A stretch of 64,000 bases of DNA from assembly GCF_052118845.1 (NCBI RefSeq), contig NZ_JBQKGJ010000008.1, forward strand, positions 1 through 64,000, read 5' to 3'. This DNA comes from Bilifractor sp002394235 (lineage in GTDB: Bacteria > Bacillota > Clostridia > Lachnospirales > Lachnospiraceae). The position numbers and the translations under genes were made by a program. This document shows, piece after piece, positions 44,782-53,863 of the stretch (its first letter is position 1; the number at the start of each line of letters is the position of its first letter). The notes beneath the pieces were generated by a model. The model did no database searches, was not told where the DNA came from, and saw only the letters and a list, made by a program, of their open reading frames with translations.

Positions 44782-45276
44782 ATGATACGTACCCAGCTGA
44801 GAGAGACAATTTTTCGCCTTCTTTTTATGAAACAGTTTGCCGATAAAGAGGAGATGAATGACCAGGTAACGCTGTATCTGGATGAGATGCGGGGAGGGCT
44901 CGTTGAGATTCCTTACGCTTCCTATGAGAGCAGGGAGGAAGAGCGGGAGAACAATCCCGCTTTTGCGAATGCTGAGGATGTTACGATGGAGGACGAGAAA
45001 TATATCCGCGAAAAGCTTTCCCGGATACTCGAAAAGCTTCCGGAGATCGACGGGAAGCTGAACGAGGCGTCCAGGAACTGGAAGACTTCCCGTATGGCGA
45101 AGGTGGATCTCAGTGTCCTGCGGCTCGCGGTATATGAGATTCTGTATGACGCGGATATCCCGACCGGAGTGGCAATTGATGAGGCGGTGGAGATCGCGAA
45201 ACATTACGGAGGAGAGGAATCCGGCTCCTTTGTGAACGGCGTTCTCGGACAGATCGCACGGGAAGAGAAGGAATGA
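44782..45276 (+). CDS. nusB: Transcription antitermination factor NusB
   Basis: RNA-binding component of the antitermination complex acting on rRNA operons. All-helical, 164 residues, about 25 longer than E. coli NusB because of an acidic insert around residues 45-75. Conserved parts are RETIFRLLFMKQF at the N terminus and DIPTGVAIDEAVEIAKHYGGEESGSFVNG at the C terminus, quoted as separate motifs DIPTGVAIDEAV and FVNGVLG. It is preceded by the asp23 repeats and followed by xseA after six bases. Confidence 0.93.
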   Translation: MIRTQLRETIFRLLFMKQFADKEEMNDQVTLYLDEMRGGLVEIPYASYESREEERENNPAFANAEDVTMEDEKYIREKLSRILEKLPEIDGKLNEASRNWKTSRMAKVDLSVLRLAVYEILYDADIPTGVAIDEAVEIAKHYGGEESGSFVNGVLGQIAREEKE

Positions 45277-45282
45277 TCTGTA

Positions 45283-46566
45283 TTGAATCATAATATATAT
45301 TCGGTCGGACAGGTGAATGCATACATCCGGAATATGTTTGCGCAGGATTTTGCGCTGCGCATGATATCGGTGAAGGGTGAGATCAGCAACTGCAAATATC
45401 ACCGCTCCGGCCATATTTATTTTACACTGAAGGACGCGCAGTCCGCTATATCGTGTGTTATGTTTTCGGGCGACCGGAGGGGCGGTCTGGGATTTCTGAT
45501 GAAGGATGGAGACCGCGTCGTTGTGACAGGGCCGGTTGAGGTCTATACGAGAGATGGAAAATATCAGCTCTACGCCAAGAAGATTGAGCTGGAGGGAGCC
45601 GGACTTCTCTACGAGCAGTTTCTGAAGCTGAAGCAGGAACTGGAGGATATGGGGATGTTTGCGCCGGAATACAAGCGTCCGATCCCGAAGTACGTCCGTA
45701 CGCTCGGGATTGTAACAGCGCCGACCGGGGCTGCCATACAGGACATCCGGAATATATCGCTCCGCAGAAATCCGTATATTCAGCTGATTCTGTATCCTGC
45801 TCTCGTACAGGGCGAGGGTGCGGTTCCGAGCATTGTGCGGGGAATCGAGACACTGGACCGGCTCGGGGTGGACTGTATCATCGTCGGACGTGGCGGCGGA
45901 TCGATTGAGGATCTGTGGGCTTTCAATGAGAGAGAGGTCGCGCGGGCAGTCTTTGACTGTCAGACACCGATCATCTCCGCTGTCGGTCATGAGACAGATA
46001 CCACAATCACGGATTATGTCGCGGATCTCCGCGCCCCGACACCTTCTGCTGCCGCAGAGCTTGCGGTGGCTGATGTACGGGAGATTCTCCACAGGATGGA
46101 AATGTACCGAGGCAGGATGCTCACCGGTATGGAGAGGAACATTTCCGCTGCGCGCGACCGGCTGGAGGCAGACCGGGCAAAGGTTCGGTATCTGAGTCCG
46201 GCCAATCAGCTGCGGGAGAAAAAACAGCGTCTCGCCGACCTGGAGGACCGTCTGGCGGAGCGACAGGAGCGGATTCTCATTGAGACTAAGAGACGGTGGA
46301 ATGATCAGCTCCATCTGCTGCGGGAGCGTTCTGCGCAGATCACTGCGGAGCGAAGACATCGCCTGGAGCTGCTGATCCGGCAGCTGGATGGACTGTCTCC
46401 GATACGGAAGCTGAATCAGGGTTATTCGTATGCTGAGGATGAAAGCGGCAGGAATATTTTTTCCGTAGATCAGGTCAGGCCGGGAGACGAGCTGCTGCTT
46501 TCGGTCACAGACGGAGTCATCCGCAGCAGCGTCACAGACACGAGGAAGAGAAGGAGGGAGATCTGA
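45283..46566 (+). CDS. xseA: Exodeoxyribonuclease VII large subunit
   Basis: Catalytic subunit of exonuclease VII. 427 residues. An N-terminal OB fold (ISVKGEISNCKYHRSGHIYF) is followed by the catalytic domain with GIVTAPTGAAIQDI, IIVGRGGGSIEDLWAFN and SAVGHETDTTI, then a coiled coil (about 270-370). Start is TTG 45283 with AAGGAA about 11 bases upstream, an unusual start supported by the conserved sequence. xseB begins on the base after its stop. Confidence 0.95.
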   Translation: MNHNIYSVGQVNAYIRNMFAQDFALRMISVKGEISNCKYHRSGHIYFTLKDAQSAISCVMFSGDRRGGLGFLMKDGDRVVVTGPVEVYTRDGKYQLYAKKIELEGAGLLYEQFLKLKQELEDMGMFAPEYKRPIPKYVRTLGIVTAPTGAAIQDIRNISLRRNPYIQLILYPALVQGEGAVPSIVRGIETLDRLGVDCIIVGRGGGSIEDLWAFNEREVARAVFDCQTPIISAVGHETDTTITDYVADLRAPTPSAAAELAVADVREILHRMEMYRGRMLTGMERNISAARDRLEADRAKVRYLSPANQLREKKQRLADLEDRLAERQERILIETKRRWNDQLHLLRERSAQITAERRHRLELLIRQLDGLSPIRKLNQGYSYAEDESGRNIFSVDQVRPGDELLLSVTDGVIRSSVTDTRKRRREI

Positions 46567-46785
46567 ATGGAATCTGCTGAGAAGAAGGAACTGACTCTTG
46601 AAGAATCCTTTCAAAGACTGGACGAGCTGATCGCGAAACTGGAGGATCGGGAGATTCCGCTGGAGGAGTCCTTCGCGGTTTACAAGGAGGGAATGGATCT
46701 TCTGAAATCCAGTCGGGAGAAAATTGATACCGTTGAGAAAAAAATGCTTCAGATAAGCGAAGATGGTGAATTAAGTGAATTTTGA
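46567..46785 (+). CDS. xseB: Exodeoxyribonuclease VII small subunit
   Basis: 72 residues; LEESFQRLDELIAKLEDREIPLEES is the diagnostic helical core (two parts, LTLEESFQRLDELI and REIPLEESFAVYKEG). AGGAGGGAG ends four bases before ATG 46567. It overlaps ispA by 11 bases. Confidence 0.95.
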   Translation: MESAEKKELTLEESFQRLDELIAKLEDREIPLEESFAVYKEGMDLLKSSREKIDTVEKKMLQISEDGELSEF

Positions 46786-47671
46786 CGAGGAATTAAAGAA
46801 ACGCCGGGATCGGGCGGATGCTGTTCTTGAGCGTTACCTTCCGGCGGAGGACGCAGTTCCGGGGAAATTGGCGGAGGCGATGAACTACAGTATCCGGTCC
46901 GGGGGCAAACGGATCCGTCCGATTCTGATGATGGAAAGCTATCGGATGTTCGGCGGCAGGAAAACGGTCGTGGAGCCGTTCATGGCTGCCATTGAAATGA
47001 TCCACACGCATTCTCTCGTGCATGATGACCTTCCTGCCGTCGACAATGATGAGCTGCGCCGGGGCAGAAAGACGACACACGCGGTGTTTGGAGAGGCAAT
47101 TGGAATTCTGGCGGGGGATGCCTTGCTGAATTATGCCTACGAGACAGCCCTTCAGGCTTTCCGGCAGACGGAGGATGCACAGTCTGTTGTGGAAGCACTT
47201 GGAATTCTGGCGCGGGAAACCGGTCTGTACGGTATGCTTGGCGGCCAGAGCGTGGACGTAGAGAATGACAAAAACGGCACCTGCGCGCTGTCGAAGGAGA
47301 CGCTGGATTATATTTATCTCCACAAGACGGGCGCGCTGCTGGAGGCCCCGCTGATGATCGGGGCGGTTCTCGCCGGAGCAGGCAAGGACGAGACCGAATC
47401 GATGAGGGAGATCGGAAGACGGATCGGTCTGGCGTTCCAGATTCAGGATGATATTCTGGATGTGACCAGTACTACGGAGGAGCTGGGTAAACCGGCAGGT
47501 TCCGATACGAAGAATGACAAGACGACATACGTCACGCTTCAGGGCGTGGACGGCGCACAAAGGACCGTAAGGGAACTGACCGATGTCGCGGTGAAACTTC
47601 TTGACCGTATGCCGGGTGACAGGGAATTCCTCCGGGAGCTTCTCGTCCGCATGGCTTCCAGAAGCAGATGA
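46775..47671 (+). CDS. ispA: Farnesyl/geranyl diphosphate synthase
   Basis: Head-to-tail isoprenoid condensation giving precursors for undecaprenyl phosphate and other prenyl products. 298 residues. First Asp-rich motif in HDDLPAVDND, second in QIQDDILDVTS; GGKRIRP binds the diphosphate. Start is GTG 46775 inside the 3' end of xseB, with GGTGA just upstream. Confidence 0.95.
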   Translation: MNFDEELKKRRDRADAVLERYLPAEDAVPGKLAEAMNYSIRSGGKRIRPILMMESYRMFGGRKTVVEPFMAAIEMIHTHSLVHDDLPAVDNDELRRGRKTTHAVFGEAIGILAGDALLNYAYETALQAFRQTEDAQSVVEALGILARETGLYGMLGGQSVDVENDKNGTCALSKETLDYIYLHKTGALLEAPLMIGAVLAGAGKDETESMREIGRRIGLAFQIQDDILDVTSTTEELGKPAGSDTKNDKTTYVTLQGVDGAQRTVRELTDVAVKLLDRMPGDREFLRELLVRMASRSR

Positions 47672-47759
47672 TAGAGCAGATGTCAGACAGAGCCGGATGC
47701 TATGACTGCCAATTGATTCTGTCGGACAGATGTCAGAAGAGAGATTGAGGGGGATGGCT

Positions 47760-49613
47760 ATGCTGGAAAAAATCAAGAAACCGAATGATGTGAAGAAAAT
47801 TCCGGCGAACCGGCTCCCGGAGCTTGCGGATGAAATCCGTCAGTTCATGATTTCATCCGTCAGCAGAACCGGCGGGCATCTTGCGTCGAATCTGGGAGCG
47901 ATTGAGCTGACGATTGCCCTGCATTATGTGCTCAACCTTCCGAAGGATAAGATCCTATGGGATGTCGGACACCAGTCCTACACGCATAAGATTCTGACCG
48001 GGCGCATGGATCGCTTTTCAACGCTGCGGCAGGAGGGCGGACTTTCCGGCTTTCCGAGACGGGAGGAGAGCAGCTGTGATTCGTGGGACGCGGGACACAG
48101 CTCGAATTCCATTTCCGCCGCGCTCGGCTACGCCAGAGCGAGGGATCTGCGAAGACAGCAGTACACGGTTGTATCTGTGATCGGTGACGGTGCGCTGACC
48201 GGTGGCATGGCTTATGAGGCGCTTGATAATGCCGCGCAGATGAAGACGAATTTTATCATTGTTCTAAATGACAACAACATGTCAATTTCCGGAAATGTCG
48301 GAGGAATGCATGACTATCTGGCAACGCTCCGGACGTCTCACGCGTATACGGATCTGAAAGAACAGGTGGCCGGAAAGCTTGAGAAGCTTCATGGCGGCGA
48401 TGAAGTAATCGAGCGGATCCGGAAGACGAAGAACAGCATCAAGCAGCTCGTCATTCCGGGAATGCTTTTCGAGAACATGGGACTTACCTATCTCGGACCG
48501 GTGGACGGTCACAATATATCCGCGATGATTCGTCTCTTTGAGGACGCAAAGCGGATTAACGGCCCGGTGATCGTGCATGTGAAGACCGAGAAGGGACATG
48601 GCTATGCCCCGGCTGTCCGGCATCCGTCCAGATTTCACGGGACCGGCGCGTTCGACGTTGCAACCGGAATTCCGGAGAGCAGAGGGGCCGTAACCTGGAC
48701 GGATATTTTTTCTACCGTTATGGTCAAGATGGGAGAACGGAATCCGGATGTCGTGGCGGTCACCGCGGCGATGAAGGAGGGAACAGGGCTGAAGCGCTTT
48801 GCGAATCGTTTTCCAGACCGGTTCTTCGATGTGGGAATCGCCGAGGAGCACGGGGTCACGTTTTCTGCGGGCCTGGCTCTCGGAGGGCTCATTCCCGTTT
48901 TTGCGGTGTACTCCTCTTTTCTTCAGAGAGGATTTGATCAGATAATGAATGATGTCTGCATGCAGAACCTGCATGTGATCTTTGCGATTGACAGAGGCGG
49001 ACTCGTCGGTGCGGACGGAAAAACACATCAGGGAGTATTCGATCTTTCCTATCTGACCATGCTTCCGGGGATGACCGTGATGGCTCCAAAGAACAAGTGG
49101 GAGCTTTCCGATATGATGAAGTTCGCCGTGGCATTTGATGGACCGGTTGCCATCCGGTATCCGAAAGGCGCAGCGTACAGCGGCCTGATGGAATGCCGTG
49201 AGGAGATTGTTCTGGGCAAGGGAGAGATCCTGCGGAAGGGAAAGAAAATCGCGCTTCTCGCCGTGGGCTCCATGGTGGCCGAGGCTGTGGAGGCTGCGCA
49301 GCGTCTTGAGGCGGACGGATGGAACCCGACAGTTGTAAATATGCGCTTTGTAAAGCCACTTGACCGGGAGCTTCTGCGGGAGCTTGCCTGTGACCATGAT
49401 CTTTTCGTGACGATGGAAGAAAATGTCAGATGCGGAGGATTCGGGGAACAGGTTCTCGATGAGATGAAGAGCCTGCCGGAGGAACATCCGGTGCATGTAG
49501 AGATCATTGCCATTCCGGATACCTACATCCATCACGCCGGCAGAGATTCACAGATGCGGACGGCCGGCATCGACGCGGAGACGGTTTATCAGAGAATCTG
49601 TGAAATCCTGTAA
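47760..49613 (+). CDS. dxs: 1-deoxy-D-xylulose-5-phosphate synthase
   Basis: TPP enzyme that starts the MEP isoprenoid pathway from pyruvate and glyceraldehyde 3-phosphate. 617 residues. The TPP motif is GDGALTGGMAYEALDN, with DVGHQSYTHK at the N terminus and GIAEEHGVTFSAGLA in the second domain. TTGAGGGGG seven bases before ATG 47760 decides the start over in-frame starts at 47730 and 47754. It follows ispA in the same pathway. Confidence 0.96.
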   Translation: MLEKIKKPNDVKKIPANRLPELADEIRQFMISSVSRTGGHLASNLGAIELTIALHYVLNLPKDKILWDVGHQSYTHKILTGRMDRFSTLRQEGGLSGFPRREESSCDSWDAGHSSNSISAALGYARARDLRRQQYTVVSVIGDGALTGGMAYEALDNAAQMKTNFIIVLNDNNMSISGNVGGMHDYLATLRTSHAYTDLKEQVAGKLEKLHGGDEVIERIRKTKNSIKQLVIPGMLFENMGLTYLGPVDGHNISAMIRLFEDAKRINGPVIVHVKTEKGHGYAPAVRHPSRFHGTGAFDVATGIPESRGAVTWTDIFSTVMVKMGERNPDVVAVTAAMKEGTGLKRFANRFPDRFFDVGIAEEHGVTFSAGLALGGLIPVFAVYSSFLQRGFDQIMNDVCMQNLHVIFAIDRGGLVGADGKTHQGVFDLSYLTMLPGMTVMAPKNKWELSDMMKFAVAFDGPVAIRYPKGAAYSGLMECREEIVLGKGEILRKGKKIALLAVGSMVAEAVEAAQRLEADGWNPTVVNMRFVKPLDRELLRELACDHDLFVTMEENVRCGGFGEQVLDEMKSLPEEHPVHVEIIAIPDTYIHHAGRDSQMRTAGIDAETVYQRICEIL

Positions 49614-49621
49614 GGGACGGG

Positions 49622-49721
49622 CTGGTTACTGTTCGCAAGGTGAGGCTTATGCGGCCCAATAGCTGCACAGCGCGCAGGTTGTATGAGTCTGGTTATTGTT
49701 CGTAAGGTATGGCCTTTGTGG
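49622..49721 (+). repeat. 33-bp direct repeat between dxs and tlyA
   Basis: Copies at 49622-49654 and 49689-49721 match at 26 of 33 positions (CTGGTTA-TGTTCG-AAGGT), period 67. The first begins nine bases after the dxs stop. Confidence 0.7.
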
Positions 49722-49772
49722 TCCTGCTGCCATCGGGCAGCGGAGAAACCGGAGACGAGGGGAGGAAGAAGC

Positions 49773-50603
49773 GTGGCGAAGAAACGCCTGGATATACTGG
49801 TGACAGAGAGGGGACTTGCTCCCTCGCGGGAAAAGGCAAAGGTGCTGATCATGGCCGGTGAGATCTTTGTGGACGGGCAGAGGGAGGACAAGGCCGGAAT
49901 GACGTTTGCGGAGACAGCGGAGATCACGCTGAAGGGACGGGATCTTTTTCCGTTCGTGAGCCGTGGCGGGCTGAAGCTGGACAAGGCGGTGAAGAGCTTT
50001 GGTCTGGATCTCTCGGGCAGAGTCTGCATGGATGTAGGCGCGTCCACCGGAGGTTTTACGGACTGTATGCTTCAGAACGGAGCGGTCAAGGTATATTCGG
50101 TGGATGTGGGACGGGGACAGCTGGACTGGAAGCTTCGTGAGGACCCGAGGGTTGTTGTCATGGAGAAGACAAACATCCGCTATGTGACGGCGGATGATAT
50201 CCGGGAGCGGCCTTCTTTTGTTTCCGTGGATGTTTCCTTTATCTCGCTGACAAAGGTTCTACCGGCGGTAAAGGCGTTGATGGAGCCGCAGGGAGAACTG
50301 GCGTGCCTGATCAAGCCGCAGTTTGAGGCGGGCCGTGAGAAGGTCGGGAAGAAGGGCGTTGTCCGCGATCCCGCAGTGCATGAGGAGGTGATCCGGCTGA
50401 TCGTTTCCTTTGCCGCCGGCATTGAGCTTTGGCCGGAGAAGATTGATTTTTCCCCGATCAAGGGCCCGGAGGGCAATATCGAGTATCTGGTATACCTGAG
50501 AAAATATTCCGATGGAAGCGGCAGCAGCCGGATTACGGAGGAGATGATTCGTGAGACCGTGGAAGCCGCGCACAGCGCCCTTGACAGGAAAGCGGAGAAA
50601 TGA
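49773..50603 (+). CDS. tlyA: TlyA family rRNA 2'-O-methyltransferase
   Basis: 276 residues. An N-terminal S4 RNA-binding domain (RLDILVTERGLAPSREKAK, then RGGLKLDKA) precedes an FtsJ-like Rossmann fold with MDVGASTGGFTDCML as the SAM motif. Start is GTG 49773 with GGGGAGGAAG upstream; the open frame before it runs through the 33-bp repeats. The TlyA/hemolysin name is historical. It overlaps nadK. Confidence 0.93.
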   Translation: MAKKRLDILVTERGLAPSREKAKVLIMAGEIFVDGQREDKAGMTFAETAEITLKGRDLFPFVSRGGLKLDKAVKSFGLDLSGRVCMDVGASTGGFTDCMLQNGAVKVYSVDVGRGQLDWKLREDPRVVVMEKTNIRYVTADDIRERPSFVSVDVSFISLTKVLPAVKALMEPQGELACLIKPQFEAGREKVGKKGVVRDPAVHEEVIRLIVSFAAGIELWPEKIDFSPIKGPEGNIEYLVYLRKYSDGSGSSRITEEMIRETVEAAHSALDRKAEK

Positions 50604-51478
50604 TGCGCATGACAGCTATGAAGAATTTTTTTATCATCACGAACCTTGCCAAGGATCCGGATCGGAGTATCACGGATTCGATTGTGAGATATATAGAGAA
50701 CCGTGGCGGGAAGGCTGCGGTTCACATTGACAGCGCAGCCCCGGAGGATGGGCGCCGCAGCACAGAGCCGGAGGATATACCGGAGGATACCGACGGTATC
50801 ATCGTGCTCGGGGGTGACGGAACTCTGATCCGGGCTGCGGACGACGTGGTGGACAGACAGATTCCGCTTCTCGGGGTGAATCTGGGAACGCTGGGATACC
50901 TGACGGAAATAGATCGGAATTCTATCTTCCCGGCCCTGGATGCTCTGCTTGAGGGCAGATACCAGGTCGAATCCCGCATGATGCTGCGAGGGAGAGTTTA
51001 TCATGAGGGAAAACTGATCAGTGAAGAAAGTGCATTGAATGACATCGTGATCGGACGGGAGAATTCCATGCATGTGATTTCAATTACAAACTATGTGAAT
51101 GACGCATTTCTGAATTCCTATCGCGCAGACGGCATGATCATTTCCACACCGACCGGATCAACCGGGTACAGCCTGTCTGTGGGCGGCCCGCTGATTTCGC
51201 CGGAGGCTCATCTGTTTCTGATGACTCCGATTGCCGCACATACCCTGAACACCAGAAGCATTATCCTTCCGGAAGAAAACAGAATCACGGTAAGGCTCGG
51301 CCCCGGAAGGGACAATACCATCGAGCATGCGATGGCTTACTTCGACGGCGACCGGAAGGCACCGATGGTTACCGGAGACAGCGTCGTGATCGTCCGTGCC
51401 GACAGGGATGTGAAGATCACGAAGATACATAACGACAGCTTTCTCGGAACACTGAGACGGAAAATGAGTAACATCTGA
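50603..51478 (+). CDS. nadK: NAD kinase
   Basis: Phosphorylates NAD to NADP. About 291 residues. GGDGTLIRAA is the diphosphate-binding loop, with NLGTLGYLTE, NDIVIGR and TPTGSTGYSLSVGGP as further family motifs. Several ATGs stand at the start (50600, 50603, 50609, 50618); GGAG at 50594-50597 fits 50603 best. That start shares a base with the tlyA stop. Confidence 0.95.
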   Translation: MRMTAMKNFFIITNLAKDPDRSITDSIVRYIENRGGKAAVHIDSAAPEDGRRSTEPEDIPEDTDGIIVLGGDGTLIRAADDVVDRQIPLLGVNLGTLGYLTEIDRNSIFPALDALLEGRYQVESRMMLRGRVYHEGKLISEESALNDIVIGRENSMHVISITNYVNDAFLNSYRADGMIISTPTGSTGYSLSVGGPLISPEAHLFLMTPIAAHTLNTRSIILPEENRITVRLGPGRDNTIEHAMAYFDGDRKAPMVTGDSVVIVRADRDVKITKIHNDSFLGTLRRKMSNI

Positions 51479-51527
51479 GGATGAAAAACTGCGGGAACGG
51501 TATAAAGCGTGCGGATGCGCGCCGGCG

Positions 51528-51544
51528 CCGTAAACGTTTTACGG
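51528..51544. promoter_or_regulatory. Palindrome just before argR
   Basis: CCGTAAA-CGT-TTTACGG, 7-bp perfect arms, ends 13 bases before the argR start. It may be an operator or an mRNA hairpin near the ribosome site; it does not match the usual ArgR box well. Confidence 0.4.
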
Positions 51545-51557
51545 ATGGAGGATTCAG

Positions 51558-52013
51558 GTGAAGCTTGAGAGACAGACAGAGATATTAAGACTGATCCATG
51601 AATATGAGATTGATACACAGGAGGAACTCGCCAGAAGGCTGCAGGAGAACGGCTTCGATGTGACGCAGGCAACCGTCTCGAGAGATATCCGGGATATGAA
51701 GCTCACGAAGGCTGTCGGAGAAAATGGCCATCTGCGGTATACGCTTCTTCAGAATGAGGCGAAGGATACCGCCGGGCGATACGTGCGTATGCTTCGGGAT
51801 GCGGTCACGGCGATCGACGTGGCGGGAAACCTGCTGGTGGTTCACACGGGCTCCGGAATGGCTATGGCAGCAGCGGCCGTCATAGACGAGATGAGCTGGG
51901 AGGAAATCGTCGGATGTATCGCGGGAGACAATACCATTTTCTGTGCCACGAGGAGCGTTGACGAAGCCATGTGTGTGAAAGACAAGTTTCAGAAATTACT
52001 GGAAAAATTCTGA
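51558..52013 (+). CDS. argR: Arginine repressor
   Basis: 151 residues, typical length. The winged-helix DNA-binding domain shows RRLQENGFDVTQATVSRDIRD, within which TQATVSRDI is diagnostic; the C-terminal oligomerisation domain has HTGSGMAMAAAAVID and GCIAGDNTIF for arginine binding. Start is GTG 51558 after GGAGG. It sits between nadK and recN as in many Firmicutes; no arginine genes are nearby. Confidence 0.95.
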   Translation: MKLERQTEILRLIHEYEIDTQEELARRLQENGFDVTQATVSRDIRDMKLTKAVGENGHLRYTLLQNEAKDTAGRYVRMLRDAVTAIDVAGNLLVVHTGSGMAMAAAAVIDEMSWEEIVGCIAGDNTIFCATRSVDEAMCVKDKFQKLLEKF

Positions 52014-52071
52014 GTCCCGACGGAAAATATCGTTTTTCGTGACCTCAGCAGTAAACAGGAGGAAGAGGAGA

Positions 52072-53751
52072 ATGCTAGCAGAGCTTCATGTCAGGAATCT
52101 GGCGCTGATCGATGAGGCGGAGGTTGCCTTCGGCCCGGGTCTGAATATTCTTACCGGTGAGACGGGAGCCGGAAAATCTATCCTGATCGGTTCCATTAAT
52201 CTGGCCCTCGGCCACAAGATGCAGAAGGAAATGCTGCGCAAGGGGGCGGGAGCCTGTCTTGTGGAGCTTGTTTTTCAGATTGAGAATCCGACGATTCTGC
52301 AGCGCCTTCAGGATATGGATGTGGATACCGAAGAGGGGCAGCTGATCATTACACGGAAAATCACGGACGGCAGAAGTATCTGCCGCCTGAACGGAGAAGT
52401 AACAACCGCTGCGAGGATCCGGAAGATTTCCAGCCTTCTTCTGGACATTCACGGGCAGCATGAGCATCAGAAGCTTCTGTACCCGGACAACCAGCTGGAA
52501 ATTCTGGATGAGTATGGGCAGGATATTCTTGCCCTGCCTCTCGAACGGGTGGAGGACTCGTATCAGGCGTGGCGCGCGGTATGCGAGGAGCTGAAGGAGT
52601 ATGAGATTGATGAGAAAGAGAGAGAACGTGAGCTTTCTTTTCTGAAGTATGAGATCAGCGAGATTGAGGATGCCGCTCTGGTTCCCGGCGAGGAAGAGGA
52701 GCTTGAGAAAAAATACCGGCTGATGTCGAACAGCAAGAAGATCGCGGAGTCATTGGGCGAGGTACACCGTCTGACCGGGTACGAGGATGGCGCCGGAGAC
52801 ATGACCGGACGTGCGGTACGGGAGCTGTCGCAGGTGGCCGGATATGACGAGGCGCTCTCGGGATTTGCCGCGAGCATCGGGGACATTGATAATCTGCTGA
52901 ATGATTTTAACCGGGAGATCTCGGATTATCTGTCGGAGTTTACCTTTTCCGAGGAGGAGTTCTTCGAAACGGAGAAAAGGCTGGATCTGATTAACGGTCT
53001 GAAGGCGAAGTACGGAAAAACGACGGCGGACGTTCTGGAATATCAGAAACAGCAGAAAAAAAAGCTGGAGAAAATGGAAAACTTCGACCGGCAGAAGCAG
53101 GAACTTTTACAAAAGAAGGAAGAACTCGAGAAGACCCTGGAGCGGGACTGCCGGGTGCTGTCGGAGGAAAGAAAGAGGGCAGCCGCGGACCTCTCCGCAG
53201 GAATCCGGGATGGACTCAAGGAGCTGAATTTCCTCTCGGTAGAATTTGAGATTCGTTTTGCCAGAACCGCAAATTACAGCAGAAAAGGGTATGACGCGAT
53301 TGAATTCCTGATCTCGACCAATCCGGGTGAGCCGGTTAAGCCGCTGGCATCTGTCGTTTCCGGAGGTGAGCTTTCGAGAATTATGCTTGCCATCAAGACG
53401 CTTCTGGCGGACAAGGATGATACAGAGACGCTGATCTTCGATGAGATTGACACCGGAATCAGCGGAAGGACGGCACAAAAGGTGTCGGAGAAGATGGCGA
53501 GGATCGGAAGAAATCATCAGGTGATCTGCATCACGCACCTGGCGCAGATTGCGGCGATGGCGGACCATCATTTCGAGATCGCCAAAAGTGTGGAGAATGC
53601 GTCCACGATCTCCAGGATCCGTGAACTCAACAGCGAGGAGTCTGTGGAGGAGCTGGCACGTATCCTGGGAGGAGCAGAGATCACCCGCGCGGTGCGGGAT
53701 AACGCAAGAGAGATGAAGCTTCTCGCAGAGGAGAAAAAGAAGGCACTCTGA
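52072..53751 (+). CDS. recN: DNA repair protein RecN
   Basis: SMC-like ATPase for double-strand break repair. 559 residues. Walker A GETGAGKS, a long coiled coil (about 150-380), then VSGGELSRIMLA signature and IFDEIDTGISG Walker B. GAGGAAGAGGAG precedes ATG 52072, with the conserved MLAELHVRNLALID; the frame opens earlier at 52039. Last gene of the block, convergent with the UbiB gene. Confidence 0.95.
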   Translation: MLAELHVRNLALIDEAEVAFGPGLNILTGETGAGKSILIGSINLALGHKMQKEMLRKGAGACLVELVFQIENPTILQRLQDMDVDTEEGQLIITRKITDGRSICRLNGEVTTAARIRKISSLLLDIHGQHEHQKLLYPDNQLEILDEYGQDILALPLERVEDSYQAWRAVCEELKEYEIDEKERERELSFLKYEISEIEDAALVPGEEEELEKKYRLMSNSKKIAESLGEVHRLTGYEDGAGDMTGRAVRELSQVAGYDEALSGFAASIGDIDNLLNDFNREISDYLSEFTFSEEEFFETEKRLDLINGLKAKYGKTTADVLEYQKQQKKKLEKMENFDRQKQELLQKKEELEKTLERDCRVLSEERKRAAADLSAGIRDGLKELNFLSVEFEIRFARTANYSRKGYDAIEFLISTNPGEPVKPLASVVSGGELSRIMLAIKTLLADKDDTETLIFDEIDTGISGRTAQKVSEKMARIGRNHQVICITHLAQIAAMADHHFEIAKSVENASTISRIRELNSEESVEELARILGGAEITRAVRDNAREMKLLAEEKKKAL

Positions 53752-53765
53752 TCATGGTGCGCTGA

Positions 53766-53863
53766 ATTATCCGGTGTTCCTTTGGCTTTGCCGCGAAGTC
53801 TGTAAGATCTTATGTCCTGGCATCTTTACATTATTCAATGTTATTTTGGCTTTGTCGCGAAGT
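53766..53863 (-). repeat. 34-bp direct repeat copying the ubiB 3' end
   Basis: 53830-53863 includes the last codons and stop of the UbiB gene; 53766-53799 repeats it downstream with 28 of 34 identities. No clear terminator was seen in this convergent gap. Confidence 0.75.

Noticed and set aside
44632..46614. 660-codon open frame antisense to nusB-xseA
   Set aside because: It spans two conserved genes and the asp23 repeats on the opposite strand, with low-quality residue composition and no start signal.
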